Origin: Massilibacillus massiliensis
GTDB taxonomy: Bacteria; Bacillota; Negativicutes; FLKF01
Assembly: GCF_900086705.1 (NCBI RefSeq)
Contig: NZ_LT575483.1
Coordinates: forward strand, 621,166 to 685,165
Direction: 5' to 3'
DNA length: 64,000 bases
This document shows, one piece after another, positions 35,701 through 46,675 of this stretch. Numbering within the stretch: position 1 is the first letter of the stretch; each line of letters opens with the position of its first letter. The translations under genes and the position numbers were made by a program. The notes beneath the pieces are model-generated. The model saw nothing but the letters and a program-made list of their open reading frames with translations. It had not been told where the DNA came from and made no database searches.

Positions 35701-36840
35701 TTACTTTTGGGCGTTATCAAAGGCAGCTATAAGTTTTTGCATCGCAATTGTAGCGGACATTTTGCCCTCCGACACGGCAGTTTCAATCGCGTTTCTATTT
35801 TTCTTTACCTTTTCGTTTTGATAAAACATCGTATGCAAGTGTTCCTCAACCATAGAATATACCCAATCCAGCGTTTGCGCTTTTCTTCTGGATTCAAATA
35901 TCCCACTTTTCCCAACCACATCTTTAAATCGCTGCATCACTTGCCAAATCTCCGCAATGCCTAAACCAGTTAAGGCAGAACAAGTATGTGCCTTCGTCTG
36001 CCAGCCATCCGTCGCCGGTCTTAAATAACGAAGAATACGTTCATAATCCACTTTAACCATTTCAGCTTTTTGCTTATTATCACCATCTGCTTTATTAATT
36101 AATATCGCATCGGCAATTTCCATAACGCCTTTTTTCATCCCTTGCAGTTCATCACCTGCACCAGTCAACACAACCAATAGAAAAAAGTCTACCATAGATC
36201 TCACTGTGATTTCACTCTGACCAACGCCGACTGTTTCTACTAAAATCACATCATAGCCCGCTGCTTCACAAAGCAGTAAAGTTTCCCTGCTTTTTCGCGT
36301 AACCCCCCCTAGAGTTCCACTAGAAGGAGACGGTCTAATAAAAGCATTTTTCTCCCGAGAAAGTTTTTCCATTCTAGTCTTATCGCCAAGGATGCTTCCC
36401 TTTGTAATACTACTGCTCGGATCTACCGCCAGTACAGCAACTTTATGACCATGTTGACACAAAGTACAGCCTAATGCTTCTATGAAGGTACTCTTTCCGG
36501 CACCAGGAACACCGGTAATCCCAATACGAATTGACTTCCCCGTATGAGGCAAAACGCTTTGTAAGACATCCTGTGCCAGATTCATATGCATAAGGGAGTT
36601 ACTCTCAATGAGCGTAATCGCCCTTGATAAAACCATTCGATCACTTTTCAATATACCTTCTACATATTCATCAACGGTAAGTTTATTGCGCTTTACTACA
36701 GTTGCAGCCTGCCTAACCTTTGTTGTAGCGAAGCGTGCCATACCATCATGACCACCGTCTACGCCTTGCATGACACGGCATGCAAACTCTGCACCCGCAT
36801 CTTCAGGCGTCCAATCAGGTTTATAATTTTGATCACTCAT
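35701..36840 (-). CDS. meaB: Methylmalonyl-CoA mutase-associated GTPase MeaB
   Basis: 379 residues. P-loop [12 protein letters not shown] (107-118), switch [20 protein letters not shown], EtVGVGQSE, and INKADGD for guanine recognition. It loads and protects the adenosylcobalamin cofactor of methylmalonyl-CoA mutase. It overlaps the end of mutB by 8 bp. An N-terminal extension of about 60 residues is usual for the family. Confidence 0.95.
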   Translation of the reverse strand: MSDQNYKPDWTPEDAGAEFACRVMQGVDGGHDGMARFATTKVRQAATVVKRNKLTVDEYVEGILKSDRMVLSRAITLIESNSLMHMNLAQDVLQSVLPHTGKSIRIGITGVPGAGKSTFIEALGCTLCQHGHKVAVLAVDPSSSITKGSILGDKTRMEKLSREKNAFIRPSPSSGTLGGVTRKSRETLLLCEAAGYDVILVETVGVGQSEITVRSMVDFFLLVVLTGAGDELQGMKKGVMEIADAILINKADGDNKQKAEMVKVDYERILRYLRPATDGWQTKAHTCSALTGLGIAEIWQVMQRFKDVVGKSGIFESRRKAQTLDWVYSMVEEHLHTMFYQNEKVKKNRNAIETAVSEGKMSATIAMQKLIAAFDNAQK

Positions 36841-39022
36841 TTTCCCAGTTGAGACGCACTTTCAATTCTTCTAAAACTTTTCCCGCTGCAATGGGAATGA
36901 TTGTGCCCGGCCCGAAAATCGCTGAAGCACCATGCTCTCGTAAAAAATCGTAGTCTTGCGCTGGTATTACACCACCAATTACAACCATAATATCTTCCCG
37001 TCCACGCTTTGCCAACTCTTCCACCAATTGCGGCAACAAAGTTTTATGTCCGGCTGCAAGTGAACTCATACCAACTACATGTACATCATTATCTACTGCA
37101 TCTTGCGCCGTTTCTTCTGGCGTTTGAAAAAGCGGTCCAATATCAACATCAAATCCTAAATCGGCAAACGCGGTAGCAATTACTTTTGCACCACGATCGT
37201 GTCCGTCTTGCCCCATTTTAGCAATCATAATTCTCGGACGTCGTCCTTCGTGCTCTTCAAATTCGTCCGTCATTTGACGTACACGACGAATTTCATCTTC
37301 ATTTGCGAATTCACTGCTATATACCCCTGAAATAGAACGAATTACCGCTTTATGACGACCGGAAACTTTTTCTACTGCATCCGATATTTCCCCAAGACTT
37401 GCTCTCGCTCTCGCCGCTTTTACTGCTAAGTCGAGTAAATTCCCATTACCCGTCTCAACAGAATTTGTAATCGCCTCCAAACAAGATAAGACTTGATCTT
37501 GATCACGATTGGCACGAAGTTTTTCTAAACGTCTAATTTGCGCCTGACGAACAGCAACATTATCGACATCTAAAATATCTAGTGGATCTTCTTTATCCAA
37601 ACGAAATTTATTCACACCAACAATCATTTCATTTCCTGAATCAATGTGCGCCTGTCGACGTGCAGCAGCTTCTTCAATTCTCATCTTAGGCAAACCTGTT
37701 TCAATTGCTTTTGCCATACCGCCCAGTTTCTCAACTTCCTGGATATGCGCCCAAGCACTTTTTACCAATTCTTGTGTGAGAGCTTCCACATAATAAGACC
37801 CGCCCCAAGGATCTACGACTTTGCAGATTTTTGTTTCGTCCTGTAAGTACAGCTGTGTATTACGGGCAATGCGGGCCGAAAAATCGGTTGGCAAAGCAAT
37901 CGCTTCATCTAAAGCATTCGTATGCAGAGATTGCGTATGCCCAAGTGCAGCTGCCATAGCCTCAATACAAGTTCTAACAATATTATTAAATGGATCTTGT
38001 TCGGTAAGACTCCATCCAGAAGTCTGTGAATGCGTGCGTAATGCCATTGATTTTTTATTCTTTGGATTAAATTGCTTAATAATTTTTGCCCACAATAAAC
38101 GGCCTGCTCGCATCTTCGCAACTTCCATAAAATAATTTTTTCCCATTGCCCAGAAGAAAGACAGCCTTGGTGCGAATGCATCGACATTGAGTCCCGCATT
38201 CACCCCTGTTCTGATATACTCAAGGCCATCGGCGAGTGTATAGCCAAGTTCTATATCCGCAGTTGCTCCGGCTTCCTGCATGTGGTATCCAGAAATACTG
38301 ATACTATTAAATTTAGGCATAAATTGCGATGTGTAAGCAAAAATGTCGCCAATAATCCGCATTGAAGCAGCCGGTGGATAAATATACGTATTGCGCACCA
38401 TGAACTCTTTTAAAATATCATTTTGAATCGTACCTGCAAGAACTTCTTGTTTTACCCCTTGTTCTTCAGCCGCTACGATATAAAAAGCTAAAACAGGTAA
38501 AACAGCGCCGTTCATTGTCATCGATACCGACATCTTATCCAGTGGAATTCCTGAAAATAAAATTTCCATATCCAAAATAGAATCAACTGCCACCCCTGCT
38601 TTACCAACATCCCCAACAACCCGTGGATGATCGGAATCATAGCCGCGATGTGTCGCAAGGTCAAAGGCTATCGAAAGTCCTTTTTGCCCTGCTGCTAAAT
38701 TGCGGCGATAAAATGCATTACTTTCCTCTGCTGTGGAGAATCCGGCGTATTGACGTACTGTCCAAGGACGAGTTACATACATACTTGGATATGGTCCACG
38801 TAAAAATGGCGGAACCCCAGCCATATAATGCAAATGCTGCATACCTTCTAAATCTTGTTTCGTATATAATGGCTTTACATCGATTTGCTCCATGGTTCTT
38901 TGGTAAAGCTCTGTAAAGCTCTTACCTGTCTCAGACTCTAAGCGCGCTTTCCATTCTTCAAAACTCTCAGCTTGCGCTTTTGTTTTAAATTCAAGCTTTG
39001 TGAAATCCGGTTTGAAGTACAT
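36833..39022 (-). CDS. mutB: Methylmalonyl-CoA mutase large (catalytic) subunit
   Basis: 729 residues from the ATG at 39022 (GAGGAGG upstream inside mutA; ATG and mutA stop overlap as TAATG). An N-terminal TIM barrel binds CoA ([33 protein letters not shown]). The C-terminal B12 domain has the base-off cobalamin ligand H608 in GQDGHDRG. It interconverts (R)-methylmalonyl-CoA and succinyl-CoA, a central step of propionate formation. It sits under cobalamin riboswitch 3. Confidence 0.97.
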   Translation of the reverse strand: MYFKPDFTKLEFKTKAQAESFEEWKARLESETGKSFTELYQRTMEQIDVKPLYTKQDLEGMQHLHYMAGVPPFLRGPYPSMYVTRPWTVRQYAGFSTAEESNAFYRRNLAAGQKGLSIAFDLATHRGYDSDHPRVVGDVGKAGVAVDSILDMEILFSGIPLDKMSVSMTMNGAVLPVLAFYIVAAEEQGVKQEVLAGTIQNDILKEFMVRNTYIYPPAASMRIIGDIFAYTSQFMPKFNSISISGYHMQEAGATADIELGYTLADGLEYIRTGVNAGLNVDAFAPRLSFFWAMGKNYFMEVAKMRAGRLLWAKIIKQFNPKNKKSMALRTHSQTSGWSLTEQDPFNNIVRTCIEAMAAALGHTQSLHTNALDEAIALPTDFSARIARNTQLYLQDETKICKVVDPWGGSYYVEALTQELVKSAWAHIQEVEKLGGMAKAIETGLPKMRIEEAAARRQAHIDSGNEMIVGVNKFRLDKEDPLDILDVDNVAVRQAQIRRLEKLRANRDQDQVLSCLEAITNSVETGNGNLLDLAVKAARARASLGEISDAVEKVSGRHKAVIRSISGVYSSEFANEDEIRRVRQMTDEFEEHEGRRPRIMIAKMGQDGHDRGAKVIATAFADLGFDVDIGPLFQTPEETAQDAVDNDVHVVGMSSLAAGHKTLLPQLVEELAKRGREDIMVVIGGVIPAQDYDFLREHGASAIFGPGTIIPIAAGKVLEELKVRLNWENE

Positions 39023-41190
39023 TATTTTATACCTCCTCTTTGCTGCAGCCAAGTCAAAATATCCAGGCAATTTGCTCTTACATGAATAAATTCTTCTATA
39101 CCAGCTTCACGATAAGCTTCCTCATGCTCTGGCGCAGGTGCACCAGCCAGCATCATAATCATTTCAGGTTTTTTTAGTTTTATTTGCCTTGCAAGCGCTG
39201 GCACAATTTCGGGATACGTAATATCGGTAGAACAAATAATTGCAACATATGCCCCCGACTTTATTGCAGCCTCAGCAGCTTCTTCAACCGTTTCAAATCC
39301 ATCATTCTTTAATACTTCAAATCCACCGACCTCGAAAAACCCTGTACTGAAATCAGCTCTTGGTTTATGCTGCGGGATTGGTCCCATATTGGCCAAAAAT
39401 ATTTTTAACTTTTCTCCTTTTTCCGTTTCATATTGTTTGGCTTTATGACGAAGTGATTCAAATTGTTCAGTAAAACGATGTTTTTCAATGATTGTATCGA
39501 TTTTTTCTATTTTACCTTCTTGTCTTAGCGCTTCTGTAACCTCACCTAACGTCGCACCAGCGGCAAAGGAGGAAACAATTTCATCCAGTACCGTTCCATA
39601 CTGATTGTTGAATCCTTTTTTTATCGCAGACAATTTTTCATCACGATAAATCGTATCAACATCTGCGACAAAATCTTGCACTTGTTTCTCTCGCAGTTTC
39701 TGAAGCTCTGGCTCATCCAATGGATGCTTTTCCAATTCTTCTTCCAGCATATTGGCATACATATTAACGCCAACAGCTCTGTCTGCTCGTCTCGCTAAGT
39801 TTTTAAATCGCTGCTTTAATACATCGGCAACTGCATTTTGCACAATTCCTTTTCTTAAGGCAGAAACCATACCGCCTTCTTCTTCTACGCTTTGCAAGAC
39901 TTTCCATGCCTTTTGCGCGATTTGCTGCGTTAATGTTTCTATATACCATGATCCACCCGCAGGATCTATCGGCTGCCTTAAATTACATTCGTTCTGTAAA
40001 ATCACTTGCGTATTCCGAGCAATTCGACGAGAAAATTCATCCCCAAAACGAATGACTTCATCAAACTCACCCACTTGCAAGCTGTCTACACCACCAACAA
40101 CACCAGAAAAAGCCTCCGTTGTAGTACGCAGCATATTCACATAAGGATCGTAAATAGACTTGTTGAATTTACCTGTTCGTGCATGAATCACCATTTTCTG
40201 AGCTTCTTTATCCCCACCAAAATTTTCTATAACCTGCGACCATAACATCCTCGCCGCTCTAAATTTTGCAATCTCCATAAAAAAATTAGAGCCAATAGAA
40301 AAGCTGAACTGCATATGTTTCGCAATCGTCTGAATGTCAATACTCCTCAATTGCATAGCACGGATATATTCAATCGCCGTAGAAAGCACATAACCAAGTT
40401 CTTGCACGGCACTTGCTCCACCATCATTGTAGATCTCACCTTGCACTAAGATATTTCTCAACTTTGGCATATTTTCTTCAGTCCAAACAATGGTATGCGC
40501 CATTTCATTATATAAATCATGTACGGAAGTAGGTAACTGACCGTCTTGTGCTAAAGTACCGATTGGGTCAGCTCCGACAACCCCATGAATTTTTTCAATC
40601 GCATCAGAGTTTGCCCTGCAAGTTGCACTCATCATGCCGATTAACATTGTACTAGAAGCACCAGCATGCATATAGAGTTCATATTTTCCCAAATCAACAT
40701 CCTGAAAAATATGATACATATCTTGTATTGTACTTAAAGATACGCCGCCTTTTTGGATATCATCAAAATCTTGCTCTACATTTTTCCCTTGTTTCGTCTT
40801 CTCATCAAGCGCAATATTAATAGAGGTGGCCCCTTTTTCTAGTTGGTGCCGAATCGATTCATTCAGTTTTTCTGGCAGCACTTCATTATTTGCTTGCGCA
40901 ATCAACCACGATTTATGAATGTAGCCTCCCGCCCGGATACCGCGCATATAATTTTCAGCTCCAGGTAAATTAGATAATGCATTTGGATCCGGAGCCATTT
41001 CCATCGTATAAATAGGTTCAAGCGTAATTCCTTCGTAGGTTTTTGTAAACAATTTCTTTTCAAAACTAGCACCTTTTAAGCTGGTGATTGTTTCTTGTTT
41101 CCATTCTTCATAAGTAGGCACATTGAATTCCTCAAAGGTCACTTGCAGCGGCTCTGCTTGTTTCATTTCAGCTTCTTCAGTTTGTTTCAT
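39022..41190 (-). CDS. mutA: Methylmalonyl-CoA mutase small subunit
   Basis: 722 residues. Homologous to MutB over its length but lacks the DxHxxG cobalamin motif (here [13 protein letters not shown]), as expected of the non-catalytic subunit. Conserved stretches include [44 protein letters not shown]. It forms the heterodimer with MutB. First gene of the operon. GGAT-type SD 9 nt before the ATG; a second ATG at 41166 is possible. Confidence 0.94.
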   Translation of the reverse strand: MKQTEEAEMKQAEPLQVTFEEFNVPTYEEWKQETITSLKGASFEKKLFTKTYEGITLEPIYTMEMAPDPNALSNLPGAENYMRGIRAGGYIHKSWLIAQANNEVLPEKLNESIRHQLEKGATSINIALDEKTKQGKNVEQDFDDIQKGGVSLSTIQDMYHIFQDVDLGKYELYMHAGASSTMLIGMMSATCRANSDAIEKIHGVVGADPIGTLAQDGQLPTSVHDLYNEMAHTIVWTEENMPKLRNILVQGEIYNDGGASAVQELGYVLSTAIEYIRAMQLRSIDIQTIAKHMQFSFSIGSNFFMEIAKFRAARMLWSQVIENFGGDKEAQKMVIHARTGKFNKSIYDPYVNMLRTTTEAFSGVVGGVDSLQVGEFDEVIRFGDEFSRRIARNTQVILQNECNLRQPIDPAGGSWYIETLTQQIAQKAWKVLQSVEEEGGMVSALRKGIVQNAVADVLKQRFKNLARRADRAVGVNMYANMLEEELEKHPLDEPELQKLREKQVQDFVADVDTIYRDEKLSAIKKGFNNQYGTVLDEIVSSFAAGATLGEVTEALRQEGKIEKIDTIIEKHRFTEQFESLRHKAKQYETEKGEKLKIFLANMGPIPQHKPRADFSTGFFEVGGFEVLKNDGFETVEEAAEAAIKSGAYVAIICSTDITYPEIVPALARQIKLKKPEMIMMLAGAPAPEHEEAYREAGIEEFIHVRANCLDILTWLQQRGGIK

Positions 41191-41256
41191 TTTTCACGAT
41201 CCTTTCCATAGTTAAGAATAAAATTTAATTTTACCTTCAAACTTGCATCGCAAAAT

Positions 41257-41291
41257 AAAAAAGCCACTCCTGCATACACAGAATGGCTTTT
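41257..41291 (-). terminator. Expression-platform terminator of cobalamin riboswitch 3
   Basis: Stem TAAAAGCCATTC.. / ..GAGTGGCTTTTT on minus with loop containing TATGCAGG, followed by a T-run, 67 bp before mutA. Confidence 0.85.
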
Positions 41292-41318
41292 ATAAAATCA
41301 ACAAGTACCAATAAAAAA

Positions 41319-41344
41319 TCTCGGCAAAAAAATAAATGCCGAGA
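41319..41344 (-). other. Conserved hairpin between riboswitch 3 and its terminator
   Basis: TCTCGGC / GCCGAGA stem around an approximately 12-nt A/T loop, followed by GATTTTTT. Riboswitch 4 has the same hairpin as TCTCGAC / GTCGAGA (44228-44250), a compensatory change, so it is probably part of the expression platform. Confidence 0.55.
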
Positions 41345-41370
41345 AGAGAGTAGTTAACGCTACTTGTAAT

Positions 41371-41565
41371 CCCCTTCCCATCGCTCGCAGGTCTAACGGT
41401 GATTGTTAAACAGGCAGTTCTCCTGGCTCTAGTTCATCGCTCCTCCAAACCTTCTCAAAACAATCGTTTCAATGGTATATTCTTGGATTTGCTCCCTATT
41501 ACAGTGGCGGGACCGCGTTGGCTTTTAACCAAACTTCCCTATTAAGTCCATAAGGACACCTATTT
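41371..41565 (-). ncRNA. Cobalamin riboswitch 3 (upstream of mutA-mutB-meaB)
   Basis: Has the GGTCCCGCCACTGTAATAGGG core, GCCAGGAGAACTGCC B12 box, and CACCGTTAGACCTGCGAG hairpin before CGATGGGAAGGGG. Controlling a B12-dependent enzyme is unusual; most such riboswitches repress synthesis, transport or B12-independent isoenzymes. Confidence 0.93.
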
Positions 41566-41617
41566 CCAACAGTATTAAATTTTATAGTTAAACATTATTA
41601 TTTCATAATTCAAGATT

Positions 41618-41646
41618 ATACTAGCACTTTTCAAGTACCTTGTCAA
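41618..41646 (-). promoter_or_regulatory. Promoter of riboswitch 3 / mutAB-meaB
   Basis: -35 TTGACA (41641-41646), 17-bp spacer, -10 TAGTAT (41618-41623), overlapping an alternative TATAAT three bases further on. Confidence 0.75.
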
Positions 41647-41719
41647 ATTTTATTGCGACCTTATACAAAACAAAAATGATCCATAAAATACTACATTACG
41701 CAAACAAATTGCAACAAAT

Positions 41720-41759
41720 GGTGATACGAATGATAAACAATATCTAAGCTCGTATCACC
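41720..41759 (-). terminator. Probable terminator of the second TonB receptor gene
   Basis: 10-bp perfect stem GGTGATACGA / TCGTATCACC, 31 bp after the receptor stop. The tail is only moderately T-rich (ATTTGTTG). Confidence 0.55.
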
Positions 41760-41790
41760 GCTAAACAGACATTACACTAAATTGAATATC

Positions 41791-43767
41791 TTAATATTTA
41801 TATTGATAAGTTAACATGTAATTGATCGGAGTTGTGTAGTAATAAGAGCTGGTATGGCTTACATTATCCTGACGATCCAATATATTGTTTACACTGAGTG
41901 TTACCTCTTGCTGCTCATTTGCCGCATAACGCAAATTAAAATTGGTCAACAGATATGGTTTGGTTTCAAATGAATGAGCATCACTTGGAGACATAACTCT
42001 TTCTGACAAGTAGCTGGCATTTAAATTAGCAGCCCATTTATCTTTGTGATATCCTACACCACCATTAAGCTGTAATTTACCGAACGTTCTGTCCCAATAT
42101 TCTTTTGTTCCAACTTTACTGGATTTTGACCTTGATTTTGGATTTCCGTAAGTGAGCCCATACTGATAAGACCAGCCATTTTCTTCTTCAATTTCACAAT
42201 TGATCTCAATTCCGGTATTTTTCAAATCTTCGTTTATCGCATAAAAAACTGTATCACCAGCTGACTTTCCTTTACTATATGTAATGTTATCTTTTATATG
42301 ATACTCAAATAATGCCACTTTCCATTTATGTGCATCGCTATTTTTCTTCCAACCGATTTCATAATGCGTTCCTTTTTGTGGTCTTAATTGATCGTCACCT
42401 ATAACATTATAAGAACCGGCAGCATACATTTGTTTAAATGTCGGCATTTTAAAAGATTGACCAATACTAGCATACACACTTTCATCTGGTTTTAGTTTAT
42501 GGAGCCATTGCCCCTGCCCGCTAAAATTATCGTAATTTTTATCTTCGCCATCTTCGCCTCGCGGTGCCGCTGTCGTCCAAGTTTCTCTCGCACTTAAAAT
42601 CAAGGTATCTTTATCGTTCAGCATGTTCTCCCATTGTGTATAAACAGAATAGTTATTTCGTTGGTATTTATCTGATGTGGACAAATCTTCGCGGAAAGAT
42701 TCGTTTTGATATGTCGTGCCTAAAAGAATCTTTCCTTGCTTTAGCTCCCAAGATTTTTGTACATCGTACCCATACGTACGATTTTTTTCCTCTTTATCGT
42801 AGGATTCCGGCGTAGCTTTTTTCTTGCCAGAGCTGGCATAATAATCGATCCCTGTTGAATGCAGATTATTTTCATTATAATAAATATTACCACTGACATC
42901 TGCGTCATTTTTGAAATTAATCTGTACAAAATCTTTTACCATCTTATGCTTTCGATCATATTGCGCATTTCCTGCGGCATCATAACCAGCGCCGAATTGA
43001 TATTGAAATCTTTCTATAGACGCATTGTGATTTATATGAAGGTCTACCTGATCATTAAATTTATAGTTTAAGAAAACATTATTTTTCTCCGATCCCTTGA
43101 AAGAATTATTTTTTTCTTTCATCTCTGAAACAGAACTGGATATCTTATCAACATTACCCCATTTTTCATAAGTGTAACCTAATCCTAAATTACCTTCTTG
43201 TACAGTAAATGCGTTCGTTTGCTGCCCATAGCTCCCGAACCCTGTTTTCACTGTATTTTGCAATTCTTTTTTTGTAATAATGTTGATAACACCTCCAGTT
43301 GCTTCGCTGCCATATAAAATTGAACCGCCGCCACGGACAAATTCAATACGTGCAACATTTTCAACCGGGATATCTTCTAAATTATATAAACCTCGCAAAT
43401 TTAACGGTGTTCCATTTACCAGTACCAATGTTCCACCATCAACGCCACGAATATGTACCTTTGCTGTCATATTGCCTAGCGATGCACCACCGGGTCCCAT
43501 TGATTGATACGTAATCCCAGTTGCAAATTGTAAAGCTTGCTGTACATTACTTGCACCTGTATTTCTGAGATCTTTTTCCGAAAGGATTTCTGTTGTTGCC
43601 GCTATATCTACATCACGTTTTTCATATTTTTGTGCTGTTACTATAACTTCATCAAAGCCTTCTTCTTCAATCTTTTTTTCATCTGCATACACGATTTCTG
43701 AAGCCATCATAGTGGATACAGTTAAGGCCATCATATTTGCTAGTATTTTTTTTCTGTTTGCTCTCAT
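41791..43767 (-). CDS. TonB-dependent outer-membrane receptor under cobalamin riboswitch 4
   Basis: 658 residues, signal peptide to about residue 28 (MASEIVYA-D). TonB-box-like FDEVIVTAQ, plug domain with VRGGGSILYGSEATGGVINIIT, barrel ending ...YMLTYQYKY with a terminal aromatic. A riboswitch-controlled receptor is most simply a corrinoid (BtuB-type) receptor. Distinct from the receptor at 32546-34504. Its 5' leader of about 700 nt is unusually structured. Confidence 0.9.
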   Translation of the reverse strand: MRANRKKILANMMALTVSTMMASEIVYADEKKIEEEGFDEVIVTAQKYEKRDVDIAATTEILSEKDLRNTGASNVQQALQFATGITYQSMGPGGASLGNMTAKVHIRGVDGGTLVLVNGTPLNLRGLYNLEDIPVENVARIEFVRGGGSILYGSEATGGVINIITKKELQNTVKTGFGSYGQQTNAFTVQEGNLGLGYTYEKWGNVDKISSSVSEMKEKNNSFKGSEKNNVFLNYKFNDQVDLHINHNASIERFQYQFGAGYDAAGNAQYDRKHKMVKDFVQINFKNDADVSGNIYYNENNLHSTGIDYYASSGKKKATPESYDKEEKNRTYGYDVQKSWELKQGKILLGTTYQNESFREDLSTSDKYQRNNYSVYTQWENMLNDKDTLILSARETWTTAAPRGEDGEDKNYDNFSGQGQWLHKLKPDESVYASIGQSFKMPTFKQMYAAGSYNVIGDDQLRPQKGTHYEIGWKKNSDAHKWKVALFEYHIKDNITYSKGKSAGDTVFYAINEDLKNTGIEINCEIEEENGWSYQYGLTYGNPKSRSKSSKVGTKEYWDRTFGKLQLNGGVGYHKDKWAANLNASYLSERVMSPSDAHSFETKPYLLTNFNLRYAANEQQEVTLSVNNILDRQDNVSHTSSYYYTTPINYMLTYQYKY

Positions 43768-43825
43768 CTATTCCTCTTCTCCTATCATATAAAATTCTTC
43801 TTTCAGCACGCACACAAAACATAAT

Positions 43826-43917
43826 GCATGTTAGGCTAAATAAAATCTCTATCAGTTCTTCTTAAAAGGCAAAGAAGCAAATAACAGAAGATTTATTTAG
43901 TGCCTGTCCTAACATGC
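43826..43917 (-). other. Long imperfect inverted repeat in the receptor 5' leader
   Basis: Outer arms GCATGTTAGG / CCTAACATGC (43826-43835, 43908-43917), then second-tier complementary segments (about CTAAATAAAATCT with AGATTTATTTAG) and an inner CTTCTT/AAGAAG. About 90 nt in all, ending 59 bp before the start codon. Unknown role. Confidence 0.5.
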
Positions 43918-43927
43918 AAAATGAAAT

Positions 43928-43951
43928 ATAAAATCTTTTAAAAGATTTTAT
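43928..43951. other. 24-bp perfect palindrome in the receptor leader
   Basis: ATAAAATCTTTT followed by its reverse complement. It could be an RNA hairpin or a protein-binding site. Confidence 0.35.
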
Positions 43952-43971
43952 TCAACTTTTTACTTAAATGA

Positions 43972-44010
43972 ATAGCCTTGGACCTGAGGGGCAACTCAGC
44001 CCAAGGCTAT
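43972..44010 (-). other. Two-tier hairpin in the receptor leader
   Basis: Outer stem ATAGCCTTGG/CCAAGGCTAT (10 bp) and inner stem CTGAG/CTCAG around a 6-nt loop. No T-run follows on minus, so it is not a standard terminator. An 8-bp hairpin (TAACAGTT/AACTGTTA) lies next to it at 44019-44039. Confidence 0.5.
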
Positions 44011-44043
44011 ATTTATCATAACAGTTCATACAACTGTTACTTT

Positions 44044-44072
44044 AAAAAGAATGTTCCTATAAATATAGGAAC
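44044..44072 (-). terminator. Second leader terminator upstream of the TonB receptor
   Basis: 9-bp stem GTTCCTATA / TATAGGAAC followed by ATTCTTTTT on minus, directly after leader element copy B, matching the arrangement at 17459-17560. Confidence 0.75.
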
Positions 44073-44074
44073 AA

Positions 44075-44150
44075 CGTTACGAAAAACGTAACAAGGCAAT
44101 TAAAATTTATGAGCAATGTTTCCCCGCAAAAGCTAAAAAGCAGGGAAAAA
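44075..44150 (-). ncRNA. Uncharacterised structured leader element, copy B
   Basis: On minus: stem 1 TTTCCCTGC/GCGGGGAAA (44140-44148 with 44119-44127) closing the same 12-nt loop type (TTTTTAGCTTTT); ACATTGCTCATA; TTGCCTTGTTACGT; stem 2 GTTACG-TTTTT-CGTAAC (44076-44092). Compared with copy A (17491-17560), loop and linker words are conserved while stem pairs change on both sides, the mark of a selected RNA fold. It is followed by its own terminator. Confidence 0.6.
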
Positions 44151-44163
44151 CTTTCCGACAAAT

Positions 44164-44195
44164 AAAAAAACTCTTTCTGCGCACGCAAAAAGAGG
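44164..44195 (-). terminator. Expression-platform terminator of cobalamin riboswitch 4
   Basis: Stem CTCTTT / AAAGAG enclosing TTGCGTGCGCAG, followed on minus by seven T. Confidence 0.75.
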
Positions 44196-44270
44196 TCAAT
44201 ATATAATAAACCAATCTAAAATAAAAATCTCGACAATAAAATAGTCGAGAAAAATAGATCGCTCTATTAA

Positions 44271-44468
44271 TCCCCTTCCCCATCGCTCGCAGGTCAAACG
44301 GTGACTGTTAATTAGGCAGTTCTCCTGGCTCTAGTTCATCGCTTCTCCAAACCTTCTCAAAACAATCGTTCCAATGGCATATCTTGGAGTCGCTCCCTAT
44401 TACAGTGGCGGGACCGCGTTGGCTTCTAAACCAAACTTCCCTATTAAGTCCGTAAGGACACCTAACTC
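44271..44468 (-). ncRNA. Cobalamin riboswitch 4 (upstream of TonB receptor)
   Basis: Has the GCGGTCCCGCCACTGTAATAGGG core, GCCAGGAGAACTGCC B12 box, and the CACCGTTTGACCTGCGAG hairpin before CGATGGGGAAGGGG. Nearly the same as riboswitch 3 in its 5' half. Confidence 0.93.
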
Positions 44469-44513
44469 TTCCTATTCAATTTAAAGATGAAGTTCATCAC
44501 TTTCATCGGATTT

Positions 44514-44542
44514 ATCATATCATTACTATTATAAATTGTCAA
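44514..44542 (-). promoter_or_regulatory. Promoter of riboswitch 4 / TonB receptor
   Basis: -35 TTGACA (44537-44542), 17-bp spacer, -10 TATGAT (44514-44519). Confidence 0.8.
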
Positions 44543-44616
44543 CTCATAAAATGAATGGATCTTAAACCCTATATTTATGCATCCAATAAAACCAGATCTA
44601 TTAAACGGGATCATTT

Positions 44617-44670
44617 TAAAAAGAAAATCATCATGGTGCTACCGCTTTTTACTGCGACAGCACCATGATG
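44617..44670 (-). terminator. Intrinsic terminator of the Cache chemoreceptor gene
   Basis: 12-bp perfect stem CATCATGGTGCT / AGCACCATGATG (44629-44640, 44659-44670), then ATTTTCTTTTT on minus. Confidence 0.8.
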
Positions 44671-44713
44671 GTAAAAATAATAATGAGATATTTTCACGCT
44701 AAGCTTTTTATGC

Positions 44714-46675
44714 TCAGACAGAGAATTTACTAATTTCGCCTCTCAATTCAATTGCCATTCTAGCCAAATCATCGGCAGCAGACTTAATTTCTTGAACTGC
44801 TGCACTTTGTTCTTCACTCGCAGCCGAAACCTTTTCTGCGCCGTTTGCATTCACCTTAGCAAAATCAGCAATCTTTTCAACTGCTTCTTTCATATGATAA
44901 CTGCTTTCTTTTTGCTTTTGTGTAATTGTAAGAATACGATCAACTTGTGCACTCGCCGTACTAATTTCATCATAAATTGCATCAAAGGAAGCACCTGTAT
45001 TTTCTACAGCAACAACACCATCATCAACATTTTTCCGCCCTCTATCCATAGATTCTACAGCTATTAAAGTTTCCTGACGAATTGAGCTGATAATCTCGGC
45101 GATTTCACCTGCCGCCCGTTCTGATTGTTCAGCAAGTTTACTGACTTCCTCTGCTACTACCGCAAAGCCGCGCCCATGCTCACCCGCGCGCGCTGCTTCA
45201 ATTGCAGCATTTAATGCCAATAAGTTCGTCTGCCCTGCTAATCCCGTAATCGTATCTACAATCGTACCAATTTGCCTTGATTTTTCACCTAAAAGATTAA
45301 TAACTTCTGCACTATCTTTAACACCTTGTTGAACATCGCTAATTTTAATGATTGCATCTTCGGATTGCTTCGTTCCCTTATGCGCTGAGACTTTGCTATC
45401 ATCCGTAACTTTCGCTGCATCTTCCGCCGCGGTTGCAGCGTGATCAATTGATTGCATCATATGATGAATTACGGTAACCGATTCCTCTGACAACCGCACC
45501 TGCTCATTGGTTCCTTCAGCAACCTTTTGAACCGTAGTCGCTACTTCCTGTGAGGATTGTCCAACAGCATCAATCGAAGCGGCAAGTTGCTCTGAAGCCG
45601 CCGAAACCGTTTCCGATGCCTCGGTTGTCTTCATAATTAAATTGCGCAGATGTTCAATCATTGCGTTAAATTCCTTGGCAAGCAAATTGATTTCCAAAGC
45701 TCCATCCACAACAATTTTACTGGACAAATTACCTTTAGATATTTTTTGCGCACCTTCAATTAGAATTTTAATTGGATTTACAATACTATTCGCTAACCTT
45801 AATGCAACGAATCCACTGATCAAGATAGATAAAACTACAATGATACTCATAACAAGACTATTTTGAATCACAGCAGCATAAACCTCATTTGTTGGTTCGT
45901 AAGCAACTACAGCCCAATTGTATTTCTCCACTGGCGTGTAGACAATCAAGCTATCTTCCCCAGTGCTGGATTCCGCATCCATCGAACCGCCCTGACCGCC
46001 AATTGCTTTCGTCACATATTCATACTTACTGAAATTTTCCTTAGCAAATACCTTTTCCTTATCCGGATGTGCGATAATCGTTCCTTTATTATCGACAATA
46101 TCAATGTAGCCAGTTTTTCCAATCACATTTGCTTCTGCAATTTCCCATAAAGATTGCATACTTACATCAGATGCTATAACACCAACAACGCTGCCATCTG
46201 CTCCTAAAATAGGTGCGGACACCGTAGCACAAAGTGCTTTTGTTGTCGCGGAAATATAAGCATCAGAAAAAAACACCTTTCCATTTCTTGCTTCTTTAAA
46301 ATAATCACGGTCAGCTCGATTACTATTTTTACCGCTTGTACGAGCAATCTGCTGACCATCTTTATCTAATACTGCAATCAATTCAAATTGAGGATTCTTT
46401 TTTTGAACTTCAATTAAAAAGACTTTCATCGTTTCTGCATCCATAGAACGAACCGATGGAACCGCAGCCAATGATTCATTTATACTTTGTGCATTATCTA
46501 GTAATGACTTAATCCGATGAGAAATTTCTTTGCTTAGATTAAGATTCGCTGATACTGCCGATTGTCGCATCTCCACAATATTGAAATACGCATTTAAAGC
46601 TGTACCAATTACAACAGGAATAAATGCAAATAAAATAAATAATACCACAAGTTTTGTTTTTAAACTTTTTCTCAT
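44714..46675 (-). CDS. Methyl-accepting chemotaxis protein with double Cache sensor
   Basis: 653 residues. TM1 (9-27), extracytoplasmic dCache_1-like domain (about 35-280, with [48 protein letters not shown]), TM2 (about 285-305), HAMP, signalling domain with the hairpin tip [31 protein letters not shown]. dCache receptors often bind amino acids or other small metabolites directly; ligand unknown. Monocistronic. Confidence 0.93.
   Translation of the reverse strand: MRKSLKTKLVVLFILFAFIPVVIGTALNAYFNIVEMRQSAVSANLNLSKEISHRIKSLLDNAQSINESLAAVPSVRSMDAETMKVFLIEVQKKNPQFELIAVLDKDGQQIARTSGKNSNRADRDYFKEARNGKVFFSDAYISATTKALCATVSAPILGADGSVVGVIASDVSMQSLWEIAEANVIGKTGYIDIVDNKGTIIAHPDKEKVFAKENFSKYEYVTKAIGGQGGSMDAESSTGEDSLIVYTPVEKYNWAVVAYEPTNEVYAAVIQNSLVMSIIVVLSILISGFVALRLANSIVNPIKILIEGAQKISKGNLSSKIVVDGALEINLLAKEFNAMIEHLRNLIMKTTEASETVSAASEQLAASIDAVGQSSQEVATTVQKVAEGTNEQVRLSEESVTVIHHMMQSIDHAATAAEDAAKVTDDSKVSAHKGTKQSEDAIIKISDVQQGVKDSAEVINLLGEKSRQIGTIVDTITGLAGQTNLLALNAAIEAARAGEHGRGFAVVAEEVSKLAEQSERAAGEIAEIISSIRQETLIAVESMDRGRKNVDDGVVAVENTGASFDAIYDEISTASAQVDRILTITQKQKESSYHMKEAVEKIADFAKVNANGAEKVSAASEEQSAAVQEIKSAADDLARMAIELRGEISKFSV

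Noticed and set aside
37821-38135. Long antisense frames inside mutA, mutB and feoB
   Set aside because: They are shadows of conserved coding genes on the opposite strand, without SD or known domains.
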